Shown here piece after piece: positions 17,946-27,379 of a DNA stretch of 64,000 nt (the stretch's first letter is position 1; the number at the start of each line of letters is the position of its first letter). The translations under genes and the position numbers were made by a program. Below the pieces are notes generated by a model. That model ran no database searches. It had not been told where the DNA came from and worked only from the letters and a program-made list of their open reading frames with translations. Location of the stretch: assembly GCF_025144665.1 (NCBI RefSeq), contig NZ_CP102294.1, forward strand, positions 2,356,001 to 2,420,000, in the 5' to 3' direction. The stretch comes from Alistipes ihumii AP11. Its GTDB lineage: Bacteria; Bacteroidota; Bacteroidia; Bacteroidales; Rikenellaceae.

Positions 17946-20900
17946 ATGGGCAAAGTTATAAAAATAATACGATCTTTCATCTCGGCGGCGATTCTTGCGC
18001 TGATCGTTCTGCCTGTGGCGTTGTCGCTGCTGCTCTATTTGCCTTGGATACAGGATTTCGCGCGCCGCGCTGCCGCCGGTTTTCTGAGCGACAAGTTGCA
18101 GACGGTCGTCTCGGTCGACAAGCTGCATCTGAAGCTGTTCAGCCGGGTGACGCTCGACGGCTTCTATGTGCAGGATTACCATGGCGACACGCTGTTGTAC
18201 GCGGGGCGGATCGTTGTGCCCCTGCAAAGCCTGAATGTCTTTACCGGGGCCGTGACGCTCGGCCATGTGGGCCTCGAGGACGTCCGTTTCGATCTGATGC
18301 AGGACAGCACCCGGACGAGCAATCTGAGACAGATATTGCAGAGAATCAAGCGCAAGGAGAAACGGGAAAAGAAAAGAAAATTCCGGCTTCATGCCGCCGG
18401 CGTAACGATCCGGGACATGGATTTCCGGCATCGCAAGTTCGATGTGAAGCCTCGCGAGTACGGCGTCAATTTCACGGATCTGGACGTGCGCCGCTTCAGT
18501 CTGAAGGTCCGCGACGTTTCGGTCGAGGGAGACAGCGTCGCTTTGGCGATCGACTCGCTGACGCTGCGCGAACGCTGCGGTCTGCATATCCGCAACCTTT
18601 CGACGCCGGCGTTCGGCATTTCGGGAACGGGCATGCGCTTCGACGATCTGCGGCTGACCACCGACGAGTCGGACGTGCGGATGGCCTATCTCTATTTCGA
18701 CTACGACACGTGGAAAGGGTATAAGGATTTCCTGAACGACGTCCGCATACGCTCCGAATTCAGCCGCTCGACGGTCAGTTTCCGTACCATCGCCTATTTC
18801 GCTCAGGGACTGCGGCGCTGGCAGACGGTGCTGCGCGATGCCTCGGGCTCCGTCGACGGGCCGGTATCCGCAATGAAAGGCCGTATCGGCCGAGCGACCG
18901 CACGCAGCACGACGCTGAGCCTTCGTTTCGGAATCGACGGATTGCCCGAGGTGGCCGAGACGCGCTTTTCGTTCGACGTTTCGTCGCTACATACCGATGC
19001 GGCCGATATCGAGTACTTCGTGCAGGACATAGCGGGACGCTCGCTGGGGAAAAGCCTGCCGCTCGTCGAGCGGATGGGGCGGATCGCCTTTTCGGGCCAT
19101 TTCGACGGGCTGTTCAGCGATTTCCGAGCCGACGGCCGCTTGCGGACCGATGCGGGCGAGGCTTCGGTCGATTTCGACATCCGCCCGGTCGAGGGCGGCG
19201 CGACCGGTTTCCAAGGTCGGCTGGGTACCGCCGATTTCGGCGTCGGGCGATTGCTCGAGGCTTCCAAGCTGGGCCGGGTGTCGCTCTCGGCCGACGTGAG
19301 CGGACAATTCGGACAGAGTTTCCGGATGAATGCCCGCGCCCGGGTTCCGAAACTCGAGTTCAACGATTACGCCTATCGGGACATTGCGCTGGACGGCTGT
19401 TTCGAAAACCGGCGGTTTACCGGGAAAATCGCGTCGGACGATCCGAACATGACGTTCGATTTCGACGGCGATCTCGATTTCAACGGCGAGCAGCCCGTCT
19501 ATCATTTCGACCTGAATCTGGTCAACGCCGATCTGCACGAGCTGCATTTCAACCGGCGCGACACGGTGTCGCGGGTGCGCTGCGGACTGCATGCGCAGGC
19601 ATCGGGCACTTCGCTCGACAACATCAACGGGGAAGCCGAGATTTTCGACATGACCTACGTCAACCAGCTCGATACGGTCCGGACGGGTCGTATCCGTTTG
19701 CTTGCCGAGAACGGAAGCGACCGCAAGCTGATCGGGCTGTACTCGCCTTTCGCCGACGCCGAGCTGCGGGGCAAGCTCAGCTACGAGAACATGTTCTCGT
19801 ATTTCAGCAACACGCTGCGTTCCTATCTGCCTTCGCTCTCGGAGCGGCCCCGGACGGCCGAGGATTCGGTTCCTTCCGTAGCCGGGGCCTCGCGTATCGA
19901 CAGTTACTACCTGCTCGACGTGAACGTGAAGCGCGCGAACAACGTGGCGGGTATTTTCTCTCCGGGGCTCAGGCTCGCTCAGGGGACCAAGCTGGTCTTC
20001 CTGTTCAATCCCGAGAGCGATGTCTTCTCGCTGACGCTCGACTCGGAGCTGATCGAGAACGAGCGGTTTTTCGTATCCGACCTCAAGGCCTCCTGCCGCA
20101 ATCAGGGCGATTCGATTTCGCTTTTCGTGACGGCCGCCGACCTGTTCGCCAAGGGAATGTACATGCCCGATTTTTCGGTGATCGGCGGAGCTAAGGAGAA
20201 CCGGATCAACCTGGCCGCGCGGTTCAACAACTCCGACAACGGGACCTATGCCCTGCTCGGTACGACCTCCACGCTCGGCCGGGACCCGCAAAGCGGCGTT
20301 CCTCAGGTGCGCGTCCGTTTCAATCCCTCGTCTTTCACGACCAACGGGCGGACCTGGAGAATCTGGGCCCGGCAGATCGTTTTCGACTCCACGCGGATCG
20401 ACGTCGACCGGTTCAGCATCTCCAGCGGACAGCAGCGGCTGTCCGTCGACGGCGTGGCCTCGCGTAGCGATCGGGATACGCTGCGCTTGCAGTTGCACCG
20501 GTTCGACCTGAAACCGTTCTCCCGCTTCGCCGAGCGTCAGGGCTACGCTTTCGAGGGCGTGACCAACGGCTCGGCCGAGCTGATATCGGCCTATGGAGGC
20601 GGAGTGCTCCGCGCCGGCATTGATTTCGACAGCGTGCGCGTCAACGGAGTTCCGTTAGTCGACAGCCGCTTCGAGAGCCGGTGGGACTTGCAGTCTCGCC
20701 GGGCGCTTTTCAGGCTGATCGACCGTGCGGCCGACAGCTCGATCGTCGAAGGATTCTATGCGCCCGCCGACAAGCGTCTGGAGGCCGACGTGCATCTGCG
20801 CAGGATCGATCTTTCGCTGCTCGATCCGGTGCTCAAAGGCGTATTGCGCGAAACGCAGGGCATGGCCGATGCTTCGCTGCGGCTTACCAATCCCGGCGGG

Positions 20901-22508
20901 AAGCTGACCCTCGACGGGACGATCGGCGTCGGGACGTTCCGCTCGACGGTCGATTACACGAACGTTCCCTATACGATGTCGGACGCCGTGATCGATGTCC
21001 GCCGGAACACGATGACGCTGCGACCTACCGAGCTGTACGGGCCGTCGGGCGGCCGGGCCGGATTCGACATGAGCTTCAGTTTTGCCAATCCGCGCAACCT
21101 GAGCTACGAGGTGCATGTGCGGCCCGACCGCACGCTCGTACTGAACACGACCCCTCGGCAGAACGAGTTGTTTTACGGGAGCGTCTACGCTACCGGTAGC
21201 GCGACGATCCGCGGGAACAAGAACGGCGTGAGCATGGACATCGTTGCGGCCTCGGCCGAGAATACCCGCTTTTTCCTGCCGCTGGGCAACGGCGGGTCCG
21301 ATATCTCGGCAGCCGACTTCATCGTTTTTGAGGATCCGGCCAAGCGGGCTGCCGACGACAGCCTTCGGAGCGTTTCGCGCCGGAGACAGTTCCTTTCGCG
21401 CCGGATGGGCCGCGAGAGTTTTCGGTCGGATATGGACATCAAGATGGCGCTCGACATCCGGCCGAACGCCGAGATGCAGCTGACGCTCGATCAGGCCGGC
21501 GACAACGTGCTGCGCGGGCGCGGCAACGGAACGCTGAACCTGCATGTCAATCCGGTGGACAAGGAGTTTACGATCTATGGCGACTACGATATTACGGAGG
21601 GAAGCTATCGTTTCTCGCTTCAGAATTTCGCCACGCGCAACTTTCTGATTCAGGAGGGAAGCAACATTCAGTGGACGGGCGATCCGGCCGACGCGTTGGT
21701 GAACATCACCGCCGTGTACAAACTGAAGGCATCGCTGGCTCCGCTGCTCAGCGGGAGCGGAGGAGGGCAGAACCTGCGGCGCAACGTGCCCGTGGAGTGT
21801 ATTATCCGGCTGTCGGACCGGCTCACGCAGCCTACGCTGACGTTCGACGTCAGCGTGCCGAACACCGATCCCGAAACCCAGTCGCTCGTGCGGAACGCGA
21901 TGAACACGCAGGAGATGATGTCGACCCAGTTCCTTTGGCTGCTCGCCACGCAGAGCTTCTATGCCGACAATTCGGGTACGAGCCAGAACCTCAATATCGG
22001 CGCGATGGGCGCGACCGTGACGGGCATCGAGTTCCTGTCGACCCAACTGAGCAATCTGCTCTCGACGGATCGTTTCCGGCTGGCGCCGAAGTTCCGGCCC
22101 AAGAGCGAGGAGACGTCCGACGAGTTCGGCACGGAGTTCTACGGCGAGCTGATCAAGGACCGGCTGATCGTCGAGGGCGACGTCAGCTACGATACGGGCA
22201 ACGGCATGCCGATGAACAACCGGACGGCCAACAGCCTGACCGGCGACGTGACGCTCAGTCTGTTGCTCGACGAAGCCGGCAATCTGAAAGTCAAGGCTTT
22301 CACGAGGACGATCGACCGGTTCGACGAAAATCAGGGCCTGCAGGAGAGCGGTTTGGGAATTTCTTACCGGCAAAGCTTCGACAACTTCGGCGATCTGATC
22401 CGGAACATCAAGGACCGCCGGCAGCGCCGGCGTCTGTCGCGCGAGCTGCGGCAGGCCGAGCGTAAGGCTGCGGCCGATAGTCTGAAGGTAGCGGCGGACG
22501 GGAAATAA
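17946..22508 (+). CDS. Translocation/assembly module TamB-domain protein
   Basis: Very large AsmA/TamB-like protein (1520 residues) that would span the periplasm from an N-terminal signal anchor (about residues 5-33, ILALIVLPVALSLLLYLPW). The body is a long run of beta-strand repeats with recurring D-F/V-D patterns, as in the lipid-bridge proteins of this superfamily. The C-terminal third holds the DUF490/TamB domain (INGE... then ISTTEGSYRF-like DITEGSYRFSLQNF, and FLSTQLSNLLS). Role inferred: lipid transport or barrel assembly toward the outer membrane. Another ATG at 17925 is possible. No TamA partner is in the window. Confidence 0.88.
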   Translation: MGKVIKIIRSFISAAILALIVLPVALSLLLYLPWIQDFARRAAAGFLSDKLQTVVSVDKLHLKLFSRVTLDGFYVQDYHGDTLLYAGRIVVPLQSLNVFTGAVTLGHVGLEDVRFDLMQDSTRTSNLRQILQRIKRKEKREKKRKFRLHAAGVTIRDMDFRHRKFDVKPREYGVNFTDLDVRRFSLKVRDVSVEGDSVALAIDSLTLRERCGLHIRNLSTPAFGISGTGMRFDDLRLTTDESDVRMAYLYFDYDTWKGYKDFLNDVRIRSEFSRSTVSFRTIAYFAQGLRRWQTVLRDASGSVDGPVSAMKGRIGRATARSTTLSLRFGIDGLPEVAETRFSFDVSSLHTDAADIEYFVQDIAGRSLGKSLPLVERMGRIAFSGHFDGLFSDFRADGRLRTDAGEASVDFDIRPVEGGATGFQGRLGTADFGVGRLLEASKLGRVSLSADVSGQFGQSFRMNARARVPKLEFNDYAYRDIALDGCFENRRFTGKIASDDPNMTFDFDGDLDFNGEQPVYHFDLNLVNADLHELHFNRRDTVSRVRCGLHAQASGTSLDNINGEAEIFDMTYVNQLDTVRTGRIRLLAENGSDRKLIGLYSPFADAELRGKLSYENMFSYFSNTLRSYLPSLSERPRTAEDSVPSVAGASRIDSYYLLDVNVKRANNVAGIFSPGLRLAQGTKLVFLFNPESDVFSLTLDSELIENERFFVSDLKASCRNQGDSISLFVTAADLFAKGMYMPDFSVIGGAKENRINLAARFNNSDNGTYALLGTTSTLGRDPQSGVPQVRVRFNPSSFTTNGRTWRIWARQIVFDSTRIDVDRFSISSGQQRLSVDGVASRSDRDTLRLQLHRFDLKPFSRFAERQGYAFEGVTNGSAELISAYGGGVLRAGIDFDSVRVNGVPLVDSRFESRWDLQSRRALFRLIDRAADSSIVEGFYAPADKRLEADVHLRRIDLSLLDPVLKGVLRETQGMADASLRLTNPGGKLTLDGTIGVGTFRSTVDYTNVPYTMSDAVIDVRRNTMTLRPTELYGPSGGRAGFDMSFSFANPRNLSYEVHVRPDRTLVLNTTPRQNELFYGSVYATGSATIRGNKNGVSMDIVAASAENTRFFLPLGNGGSDISAADFIVFEDPAKRAADDSLRSVSRRRQFLSRRMGRESFRSDMDIKMALDIRPNAEMQLTLDQAGDNVLRGRGNGTLNLHVNPVDKEFTIYGDYDITEGSYRFSLQNFATRNFLIQEGSNIQWTGDPADALVNITAVYKLKASLAPLLSGSGGGQNLRRNVPVECIIRLSDRLTQPTLTFDVSVPNTDPETQSLVRNAMNTQEMMSTQFLWLLATQSFYADNSGTSQNLNIGAMGATVTGIEFLSTQLSNLLSTDRFRLAPKFRPKSEETSDEFGTEFYGELIKDRLIVEGDVSYDTGNGMPMNNRTANSLTGDVTLSLLLDEAGNLKVKAFTRTIDRFDENQGLQESGLGISYRQSFDNFGDLIRNIKDRRQRRRLSRELRQAERKAAADSLKVAADGK

Positions 22509-22556
22509 AAATGTCCACAAATCGCCGGTCCGCGATGCGATTTCGATGAAAAAGCG

Positions 22557-22564
22557 TATTTTTG
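22557..22564 (+). promoter_or_regulatory. -7 box of the exbB-exbD-tonB operon
   Basis: TATTTTTG, 88 bases before the exbB ATG at 22653. A matching -33 TTTG is not visible at 19-21 bases. The gap after the TamB-like stop codon (144 bp) fits an independent promoter. Confidence 0.5.
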
Positions 22565-22652
22565 TGATTCGGCAGCGGCGGTATGTGTATGTGGGCGTTG
22601 CCGGGCCCGCGAAGGGAATGACCGGAAAACTAAAAAACTCTTTATTGAAGAT

Positions 22653-23336
22653 ATGATGATCCTGTTGCAAGCAACCGAAGCGGTGGCGGTGGCCGCCGAG
22701 CAGGCTCCGAAGACGATGGGGCTGGGCGAACTCTTTCTGGCCGGCGGATTTCTGATGTGGCCTCTGCTGATTCTGGGCGGCGTGGCCGTTTTCATCTTTT
22801 TCGAGCGCTTTTGGGCGATCCGCAAGGCTTCGGCCGTCGATATGAATTTCATGAACCGGATTCGGGAGCATATCTGCGAGGGACGGATCGGAGCCGCCGT
22901 ACAGCTCTGCCGCCAGACCAATACGCCGATCGCCCACATGATCGAGAAAGGAATCGGCCGCATCGGTCGCCCGCTCAGCGACGTGCAGAGCTCGATCGAA
23001 AACGTCGCCAACCTCGAGGTGTCGAAGCTCGAGACGGGACTTCCGATTTTGGCGACGATCGCCGGCGGCGCGCCGATGATCGGATTTCTGGGTACGGTGG
23101 TCGGTATGGTGCAAGCGTTCATGAATATGTCGCAGGCGGGCGGAACGGTCGACATGACGGTGCTGGCGAGCGGCATGTACGTCGCGATGGTGACGACCGT
23201 CGGCGGTCTGGTCGTCGGCGTGCCGGCCTATTTCGGCTACAACTACCTGGTGGCGCGCATCGAGAAGCTCGTGTTCCAGATGGAGGCCAACTCGATCGCT
23301 TTCATGGATATTCTGAACCAGCCCATCGAGCAGTAG
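22653..23336 (+). CDS. exbB: MotA/TolQ/ExbB proton channel family protein
   Basis: Inner-membrane part of a proton-driven energiser. 227 residues with three membrane segments (about 28-50, 125-150 and 165-190). The family core GLPILATIAGGAPMIGFLGT, then MVQAF and MYVAMVTTVGGLVVGVPAYF, lines the channel. It is followed at 34 bp by exbD and then tonB, so it powers TonB rather than a flagellum; TolQ is the other possible family name. A second ATG lies one codon downstream. Confidence 0.93.
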   Translation: MMILLQATEAVAVAAEQAPKTMGLGELFLAGGFLMWPLLILGGVAVFIFFERFWAIRKASAVDMNFMNRIREHICEGRIGAAVQLCRQTNTPIAHMIEKGIGRIGRPLSDVQSSIENVANLEVSKLETGLPILATIAGGAPMIGFLGTVVGMVQAFMNMSQAGGTVDMTVLASGMYVAMVTTVGGLVVGVPAYFGYNYLVARIEKLVFQMEANSIAFMDILNQPIEQ

Positions 23337-23370
23337 TCGCCTGATTGATAACGGATAAAAACGCAAGACT

Positions 23371-23763
23371 ATGGCTATCAAAAGGGGGTCGAAAGTAGAG
23401 GTCGGATTCAGCGCCTCGTCGATGACGGACCTGATCTTCCTGCTGCTGCTCTTCATGATGCTCTCGACCACGCTGATCAACCCCAATGCGGTGAAGCTGA
23501 CCTTGCCCAAGAGCTCGAACCAGATCAAGGACAAGGCTGCGACCTCCGTCTCCATTACGGCCGATCTGACCTATTATCTGGAGACCGAGCCGATCGCTTT
23601 CGACAAGCTGGAGGCGGCTCTGCAGACGCGTCTGCAAGGGCAGGAAGACCCGGTCATCTCGCTGCATACCGACGAGACGGTCCCGTTCGGAGAGGTCATC
23701 AAGGTGATGAACATCGCCATGCGGAACAAGTACAAGATATTTGCGGCCACGAGGCCCGAATAG
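23371..23763 (+). CDS. exbD: Biopolymer transport protein ExbD/TolR family
   Basis: 130-residue partner of ExbB. One N-terminal membrane helix (about 20-38) carries the functional Asp in SSMTDLIFLLLLFMM, the residue taken to bind protons during force generation. The periplasmic domain (VSITADLTYYLETEPI onward) has the usual two-strand, two-helix pattern and ends KYKIFAATRPE. It is 7 bp from the tonB ATG, so the three genes form a tight operon. Confidence 0.94.
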   Translation: MAIKRGSKVEVGFSASSMTDLIFLLLLFMMLSTTLINPNAVKLTLPKSSNQIKDKAATSVSITADLTYYLETEPIAFDKLEAALQTRLQGQEDPVISLHTDETVPFGEVIKVMNIAMRNKYKIFAATRPE

Positions 23764-23770
23764 AAGGCAT

Positions 23771-24589
23771 ATGATCGACTTTCAGCAAGAGGACCGCACG
23801 CAGCAGCGTGTCATCGGCGCGGCGGCGACGTTCGCCTACGCGGCGCTGGTGCTGCTCCTGCTGTTGCTCGTTCGCTTCACGCTGGCCGAGCCGCCCGATA
23901 CGGGCGAGGGGCTGATGATCAATTTCGGCAACGTGACCGAAGCTGCGCCCGGCGAGGATCTGGCGATGAACGACGAGGCGGCCGACGCTCCGCAGCAGAC
24001 GCAGGCACCTTCGGAGGCTCAGCCCGACGAGCAGGAGCAGATGACGCAGCAGACCGACGAGGACGTGCCCGTGGTGAAAGAGGAAAAGAAGCCGGAGAAG
24101 AAACCGAAAAAGGAACAGGTGCAGGCCAAGCCCCAGCCGAAGCCTCAGCAGCCGGCCGAGAAGCCGCGCGAGGTGAATCGCAAGGCGCTTTTCCCCGGTC
24201 GGACCGAGGGCAGCTCTTCGCGCAGCGAAGGCACCGGAACCGGGACGGGCAATCAGGGCGATCTGGCCGGAACGCCGGAAGGCAGTCACGAGGGGACCGG
24301 AACGGGAACGGACGGCAATTCGGCCAGTCTTTCGGGCCGTTCGCTGGTCGGCGGTCTGCCGAGTCCCGACTACCGTGCGAAGGATCAGGGACGCGTCGTG
24401 ATCGAGATCGTCGTCGATCAGCAGGGACGGGTTACCTCGGCCGCCTACCGGGCCAAGGGATCCACGACGCAAAACAACGTACTCGTCAACGCGGCGCTGA
24501 GAGCCGCGAGGGGCGCGCGGTTCAATGTGGACGAAAGCGCGCCGTTGTCGCAGACCGGTACGATCACCTATAATTTCCGGATGCAATAA
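23771..24589 (+). CDS. tonB: Energy transducer protein TonB
   Basis: 272 residues. The N-terminal membrane helix (about 16-38, AYAALVLLLLLLVRF) is followed by a Gln/Glu/Pro/Lys spacer with many PK, PQ and KP pairs (residues 70-135) and a Gly/Thr/Ser-rich stretch. The C-terminal TonB domain has GRVVIEIVVDQQGRVTSA and ARGARFNVDE, ending TITYNFRMQ. It links ExbBD to outer-membrane TonB-dependent receptors for glycan, metal or vitamin uptake. ATG 23771 follows exbD by 7 bp; the open frame starting at 23741 overlaps exbD and is discarded. Confidence 0.92.
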   Translation: MIDFQQEDRTQQRVIGAAATFAYAALVLLLLLLVRFTLAEPPDTGEGLMINFGNVTEAAPGEDLAMNDEAADAPQQTQAPSEAQPDEQEQMTQQTDEDVPVVKEEKKPEKKPKKEQVQAKPQPKPQQPAEKPREVNRKALFPGRTEGSSSRSEGTGTGTGNQGDLAGTPEGSHEGTGTGTDGNSASLSGRSLVGGLPSPDYRAKDQGRVVIEIVVDQQGRVTSAAYRAKGSTTQNNVLVNAALRAARGARFNVDESAPLSQTGTITYNFRMQ

Positions 24590-24606
24590 ATCCTTGCCGG
24601 CGTAAG

Positions 24607-24636
24607 GGCCCCCCCGATTGCGGAGGGACCGTTTTT
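24607..24636 (+). terminator. Probable terminator after tonB
   Basis: A 10-bp stem (24607-24616 with 24621-24630) with two C-A mismatches and a loop ATTG, followed by GTTTTT. It begins 17 bases after the tonB stop codon. Confidence 0.6.
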
Positions 24637-24721
24637 GCGGAATCCGCCCGGAGAGCGGCAGGGGGGACGTCCGGTTCTGTCGTCTGTCGGTTCGTTCGCC
24701 GAATTTTCGATACCAAATCCT

Positions 24722-25099
24722 ATGAGACGTTTTCTGCTTCTTATTTCGCTCGCGCTCGCTGCCGGAACGCTCGGCGGACAGCCGTCCCTGAAGTTTTTGA
24801 AAAAATCGGTCGATTTGGGACCGGCCGATCCGAAAGGCGCGCCGGTCGCAGAGTCGGTCGCTTTCGTCAATGCGGGCGACGAGCCGTTGGTCGTGTTGAA
24901 AGTGGCCAAGTCTTGCGAATGCGTGCAGGCGAAATTCTCCAAGAGGCCCGTCATGCCCGGCGACACGGCCGTGCTGACCGTTACGTTCAATCCGCGCGGA
25001 CAGCAATCGGGCGACTACCTGAGAGCCTTGAAGGTATACGCCAATACGCCGGAAAAAATGCACATTTTGACGGTGCAAGGCTCGGTCGGGACGAAGTAG
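24722..25099 (+). CDS. DUF1573 family secreted protein
   Basis: 125 residues with a signal peptide (MRRFLLLISLALAAGTLG, cut near residue 19) and one DUF1573 Ig-like domain: VDLGP, VAESVAFVNAGDEPLVVLKV, SCECVQAKFSKRPVMPGDTAVLTV, FNPRGQQSGDY. The family is abundant in Bacteroidetes, is exported, and has no settled biochemical role; the Cys pair SCEC is typical. ATG 24722 is the start that gives the signal peptide. It follows tonB past a likely terminator, so it may be transcribed separately. Confidence 0.88.
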   Translation: MRRFLLLISLALAAGTLGGQPSLKFLKKSVDLGPADPKGAPVAESVAFVNAGDEPLVVLKVAKSCECVQAKFSKRPVMPGDTAVLTVTFNPRGQQSGDYLRALKVYANTPEKMHILTVQGSVGTK

Positions 25100-25186
25100 C
25101 GCGGAGCGGGTTTTGCTCTTGCGCATGACCGGTTCTTCTCCCCTCGTGTCGGCGGGAGGGAGGCCTCTATCTTATATGGGAAAGAT

Positions 25187-26512
25187 ATGGACATACTGAT
25201 AAGGAATGCGTTGATTTTGCCTATGACGGCTTCGGCAAACGATCCCCGGAAATTTTTCAGGGGATCGGTCGCCATTTCCGGAGGCCGCATATCGTCGGTT
25301 CTTCCGGCGACTCCGGACAATGGGTCCGATGATCGGGGAACGGAGTCGGAGAACCGCTCGCGGCGCGTGATCGACGCCGGAGGGAAGTTGCTGATGCCGG
25401 GCCTGATCAATTTGCACAACCATGTGGCGATGTCGCTGATGCGGAACTATGCCGACGACCTGCCGCTGATGGAGTGGCTCGCCGACAGGGTCTGGCCGTT
25501 CGAGGCGAAGCTGACGGGCGACGACGTCTACCTGGGAGCCCGCCTCGGGATCGCCGAGATGCTGTTGGGCGGGACGACGACTTTCGTCGATATGTACTGG
25601 CATGCCGACCGCGTGGCCGAGGCCGTGCTCGAGAGCGGTATGCGGGCTGTCGTGTGCCCGGCCTTTATCGATACGAACTACGAAGCGTTCGAGCGGGAGA
25701 CCGTCCGTCTGGTCGAACGCTATGCCGGGGCGGACGGGGGGCGCCTCGGCGTGCGCATCGCGCCGCACGCTCCCTATACGTGCTCGCCGGAATCCGTTCG
25801 CAAGGCTTTGTCCTTATGTGAAAGATACGGCTTGGGCATTCATGTCCATCTGAGCGAGACGCGTTCCGAGACCGAGACGATTCGGCAGCGCTACGACAAG
25901 ACCCCGACCGAGTACCTGCGCGACCTGGGCGTTTTCGACTATCCGACGCTGGCCGTGCACTGCGTGCACCTGACCGAGGAGGATATGGACATCCTGCTTC
26001 GCTACGGGGTGTCGGTCGCATATAATCCGCAGAGCAACATGAAGCTTGCCAGCGGGATCGCTCCGGTCGCGCGGATGATCGGGCGCGGCCTGACGGTCGG
26101 CATCGGAACCGACGGCCCCTGCTCGAACAACGACCTCGATATGTGGGACGAGATGCGCACGGCCTCGCTGTTGCAGAAAGTCGCTACCGGCGATGCGAGC
26201 GTGTTGCCGGCATACGAGACGCTGCGCATGGCGACCGTCGGCGGAGCGTGCGCGGTCGGCATGGAGGGCGAGTTGGGCGTTGTCGCGCCGGGAGCCCGGG
26301 CCGACCTGATTCTGGTCGACATGGGCGGGCCGCATTGGGCGCCGGGTAACGATCCGATAGCCGGTCTGGTGTACAACGCCAAATCGACCGATGTCGATAC
26401 CGTGCTTGTCGACGGGAGAATTCTGGTCGAGCGCGGAGAGCTGATCGGGACGGATACGGTGGCACTGGTGCGGGAGGCATGCCGCCGCGTCGAACGGATC
26501 GAGAGGCGGTAA
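25187..26512 (+). CDS. Amidohydrolase, 5-methylthioadenosine/S-adenosylhomocysteine deaminase-like
   Basis: Cytoplasmic metal-dependent amidohydrolase of the MtaD/TrzN/SsnA branch, 441 residues. Metal ligands: HNH at residues 77-79 (PGLINLHNHVAM), HVHLSE in the barrel middle, AVHCVHLTEEDM, and the Asp in GIGTDGPCSNNDLDMW. GGTTTFVDMYWHAD and APHAPYTCSP are also typical for MTA/SAH deaminases. It probably deaminates an adenosine-derived thioether, or another aminopurine; substrate cannot be fixed from sequence alone. It stands alone, followed by an 867-bp gap. Confidence 0.88.
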   Translation: MDILIRNALILPMTASANDPRKFFRGSVAISGGRISSVLPATPDNGSDDRGTESENRSRRVIDAGGKLLMPGLINLHNHVAMSLMRNYADDLPLMEWLADRVWPFEAKLTGDDVYLGARLGIAEMLLGGTTTFVDMYWHADRVAEAVLESGMRAVVCPAFIDTNYEAFERETVRLVERYAGADGGRLGVRIAPHAPYTCSPESVRKALSLCERYGLGIHVHLSETRSETETIRQRYDKTPTEYLRDLGVFDYPTLAVHCVHLTEEDMDILLRYGVSVAYNPQSNMKLASGIAPVARMIGRGLTVGIGTDGPCSNNDLDMWDEMRTASLLQKVATGDASVLPAYETLRMATVGGACAVGMEGELGVVAPGARADLILVDMGGPHWAPGNDPIAGLVYNAKSTDVDTVLVDGRILVERGELIGTDTVALVREACRRVERIERR

Positions 26513-26566
26513 AAGCTGTCGAAAAGGCGTGTCGTCGTCGGCGCTTCCGATTCATGTATTTTGCCC

Positions 26567-26744
26567 CGATCGTATGCTTTATCGTACCGGTTTTCGAGTT
26601 TCCGGTTTCTCCGTATGAAATCGCTTCCGTCGGAAGAAACTTCGCGGTAGAGACTGGATCGGATATGCAACCTGTGACCGCAAGCCGCGACTGGCGGAAT
26701 ATAGAAACTCCGGGTGCGGCACCTTGATACATCGAAGCAATCAT
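26567..26744 (-). repeat. Dispersed TIR element, copy A
   Basis: 178 bp, bounded by imperfect terminal inverted repeats: 26567-26588 (CGATCGTATGCTTTATCGTA...) and the complement-like 26726-26744. In the minus orientation it aligns with copy B along its whole length; the stretch 26588-26627 is nearly identical to the complement of 30954-30993. An internal pair GAGTTTC (26596-26602) and GAAACTC (26704-26710) can also base-pair. No coding frame is preserved among copies. Confidence 0.7.
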
Positions 26745-27120
26745 TGTCTGCTTTGCTGTACCGACCGTCGAATTTTCAGCGCTTTCGGTTTCATGGCGTG
26801 AAATTCTTTTCGCCGGAAAGGCGACTCGGTGTCGGGTGTGCGGCCGCGGGCCGCAGGTCAATTCCGGACGCGAACGCCGATGAGCGGCTATCTCGTATCA
26901 GGACGGCACGGCTCGGAGGCAGAGAGGTCGGACGGTTCCGGAAAATGGTCGGAAGCGGTCTGTATGGTTCGTATGGGATTGTTCGCGCGGGCGTGTCCGA
27001 AAAGACGGTCGTACGGATGCGCGATCGGACTCGGATCGCTCTTGCGGATCGCGGGATGTCTGCCGTTTCGCATCCGGAGCGCATACCGTTGCGGCGCTTC
27101 CTGTCCGTGCGATGAAACCC

Positions 27121-27178
27121 GGGAGGAAGTCCGGCATCGGCCGGCCGGGTGCCTCCCGCCGGACTTTTCCGTCCGGAC
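27121..27178. other. Interleaved inverted repeats (pseudoknot-like)
   Basis: GGGAGG (27121-27126) can pair with CCTCCC (27152-27157), and AAGTCCGGC (27127-27135) with GCCGGACTT (27158-27166). The arm order a-b-a'-b' is that of an H-type pseudoknot or of two exclusive hairpins. CCGGAC/GTCCGG (27159-27164, 27171-27176) gives a third, overlapping choice. Downstream of the second hairpin comes TTTT. Confidence 0.45.
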
Positions 27179-27327
27179 TCACCCGCTCGGACCTTTTCTC
27201 CGGACGCACCCCTTCGTACCTTTCCCTCCTACTCGTTAGGCGGTCGTTTTGTATCCGGTTCTCGAGGAGCATTGCGATTCCGAAGACGAATCCTTGCCGC
27301 GGCTTTCCCTTTTGTCCGTTTTTTTCG

Positions 27328-27335
27328 TATATTCG
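27328..27335 (+). promoter_or_regulatory. Weak -7 box of the glycosidase-like gene
   Basis: TATATTCG, one mismatch from TAnnTTTG, 44 bases before the ATG at 27380. The clear TTTG at 27311 is only 13 bases away, too near for the normal spacing. Confidence 0.35.
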
Positions 27336-27379
27336 CCTGAAGGACAATCATTCCTACTGCTGACCTAAATTTCGATACG

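Larger units (their letters stand above)
26513..27379. other. Long intergenic region with a dispersed element and hairpins
   Basis: 867 bases between the amidohydrolase and the glycosidase-like gene, with no credible gene. It contains dispersed element copy A (26567-26744), a cluster of interleaved inverted repeats (27121-27178) and a weak -7-like box before the next gene (27328-27335). The stretch 26745-27120 shows no further signal that I can support. Confidence 0.7.

Noticed and set aside
20655-23555. 966-codon minus-strand open frame opposite the TamB-like and exbB genes
   Set aside because: Crosses two real genes and their gap; no recognisable motif.
26479-26727. 82-codon open frame over element copy A
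   Set aside because: Overlaps the amidohydrolase end and is not kept in copies B and C.
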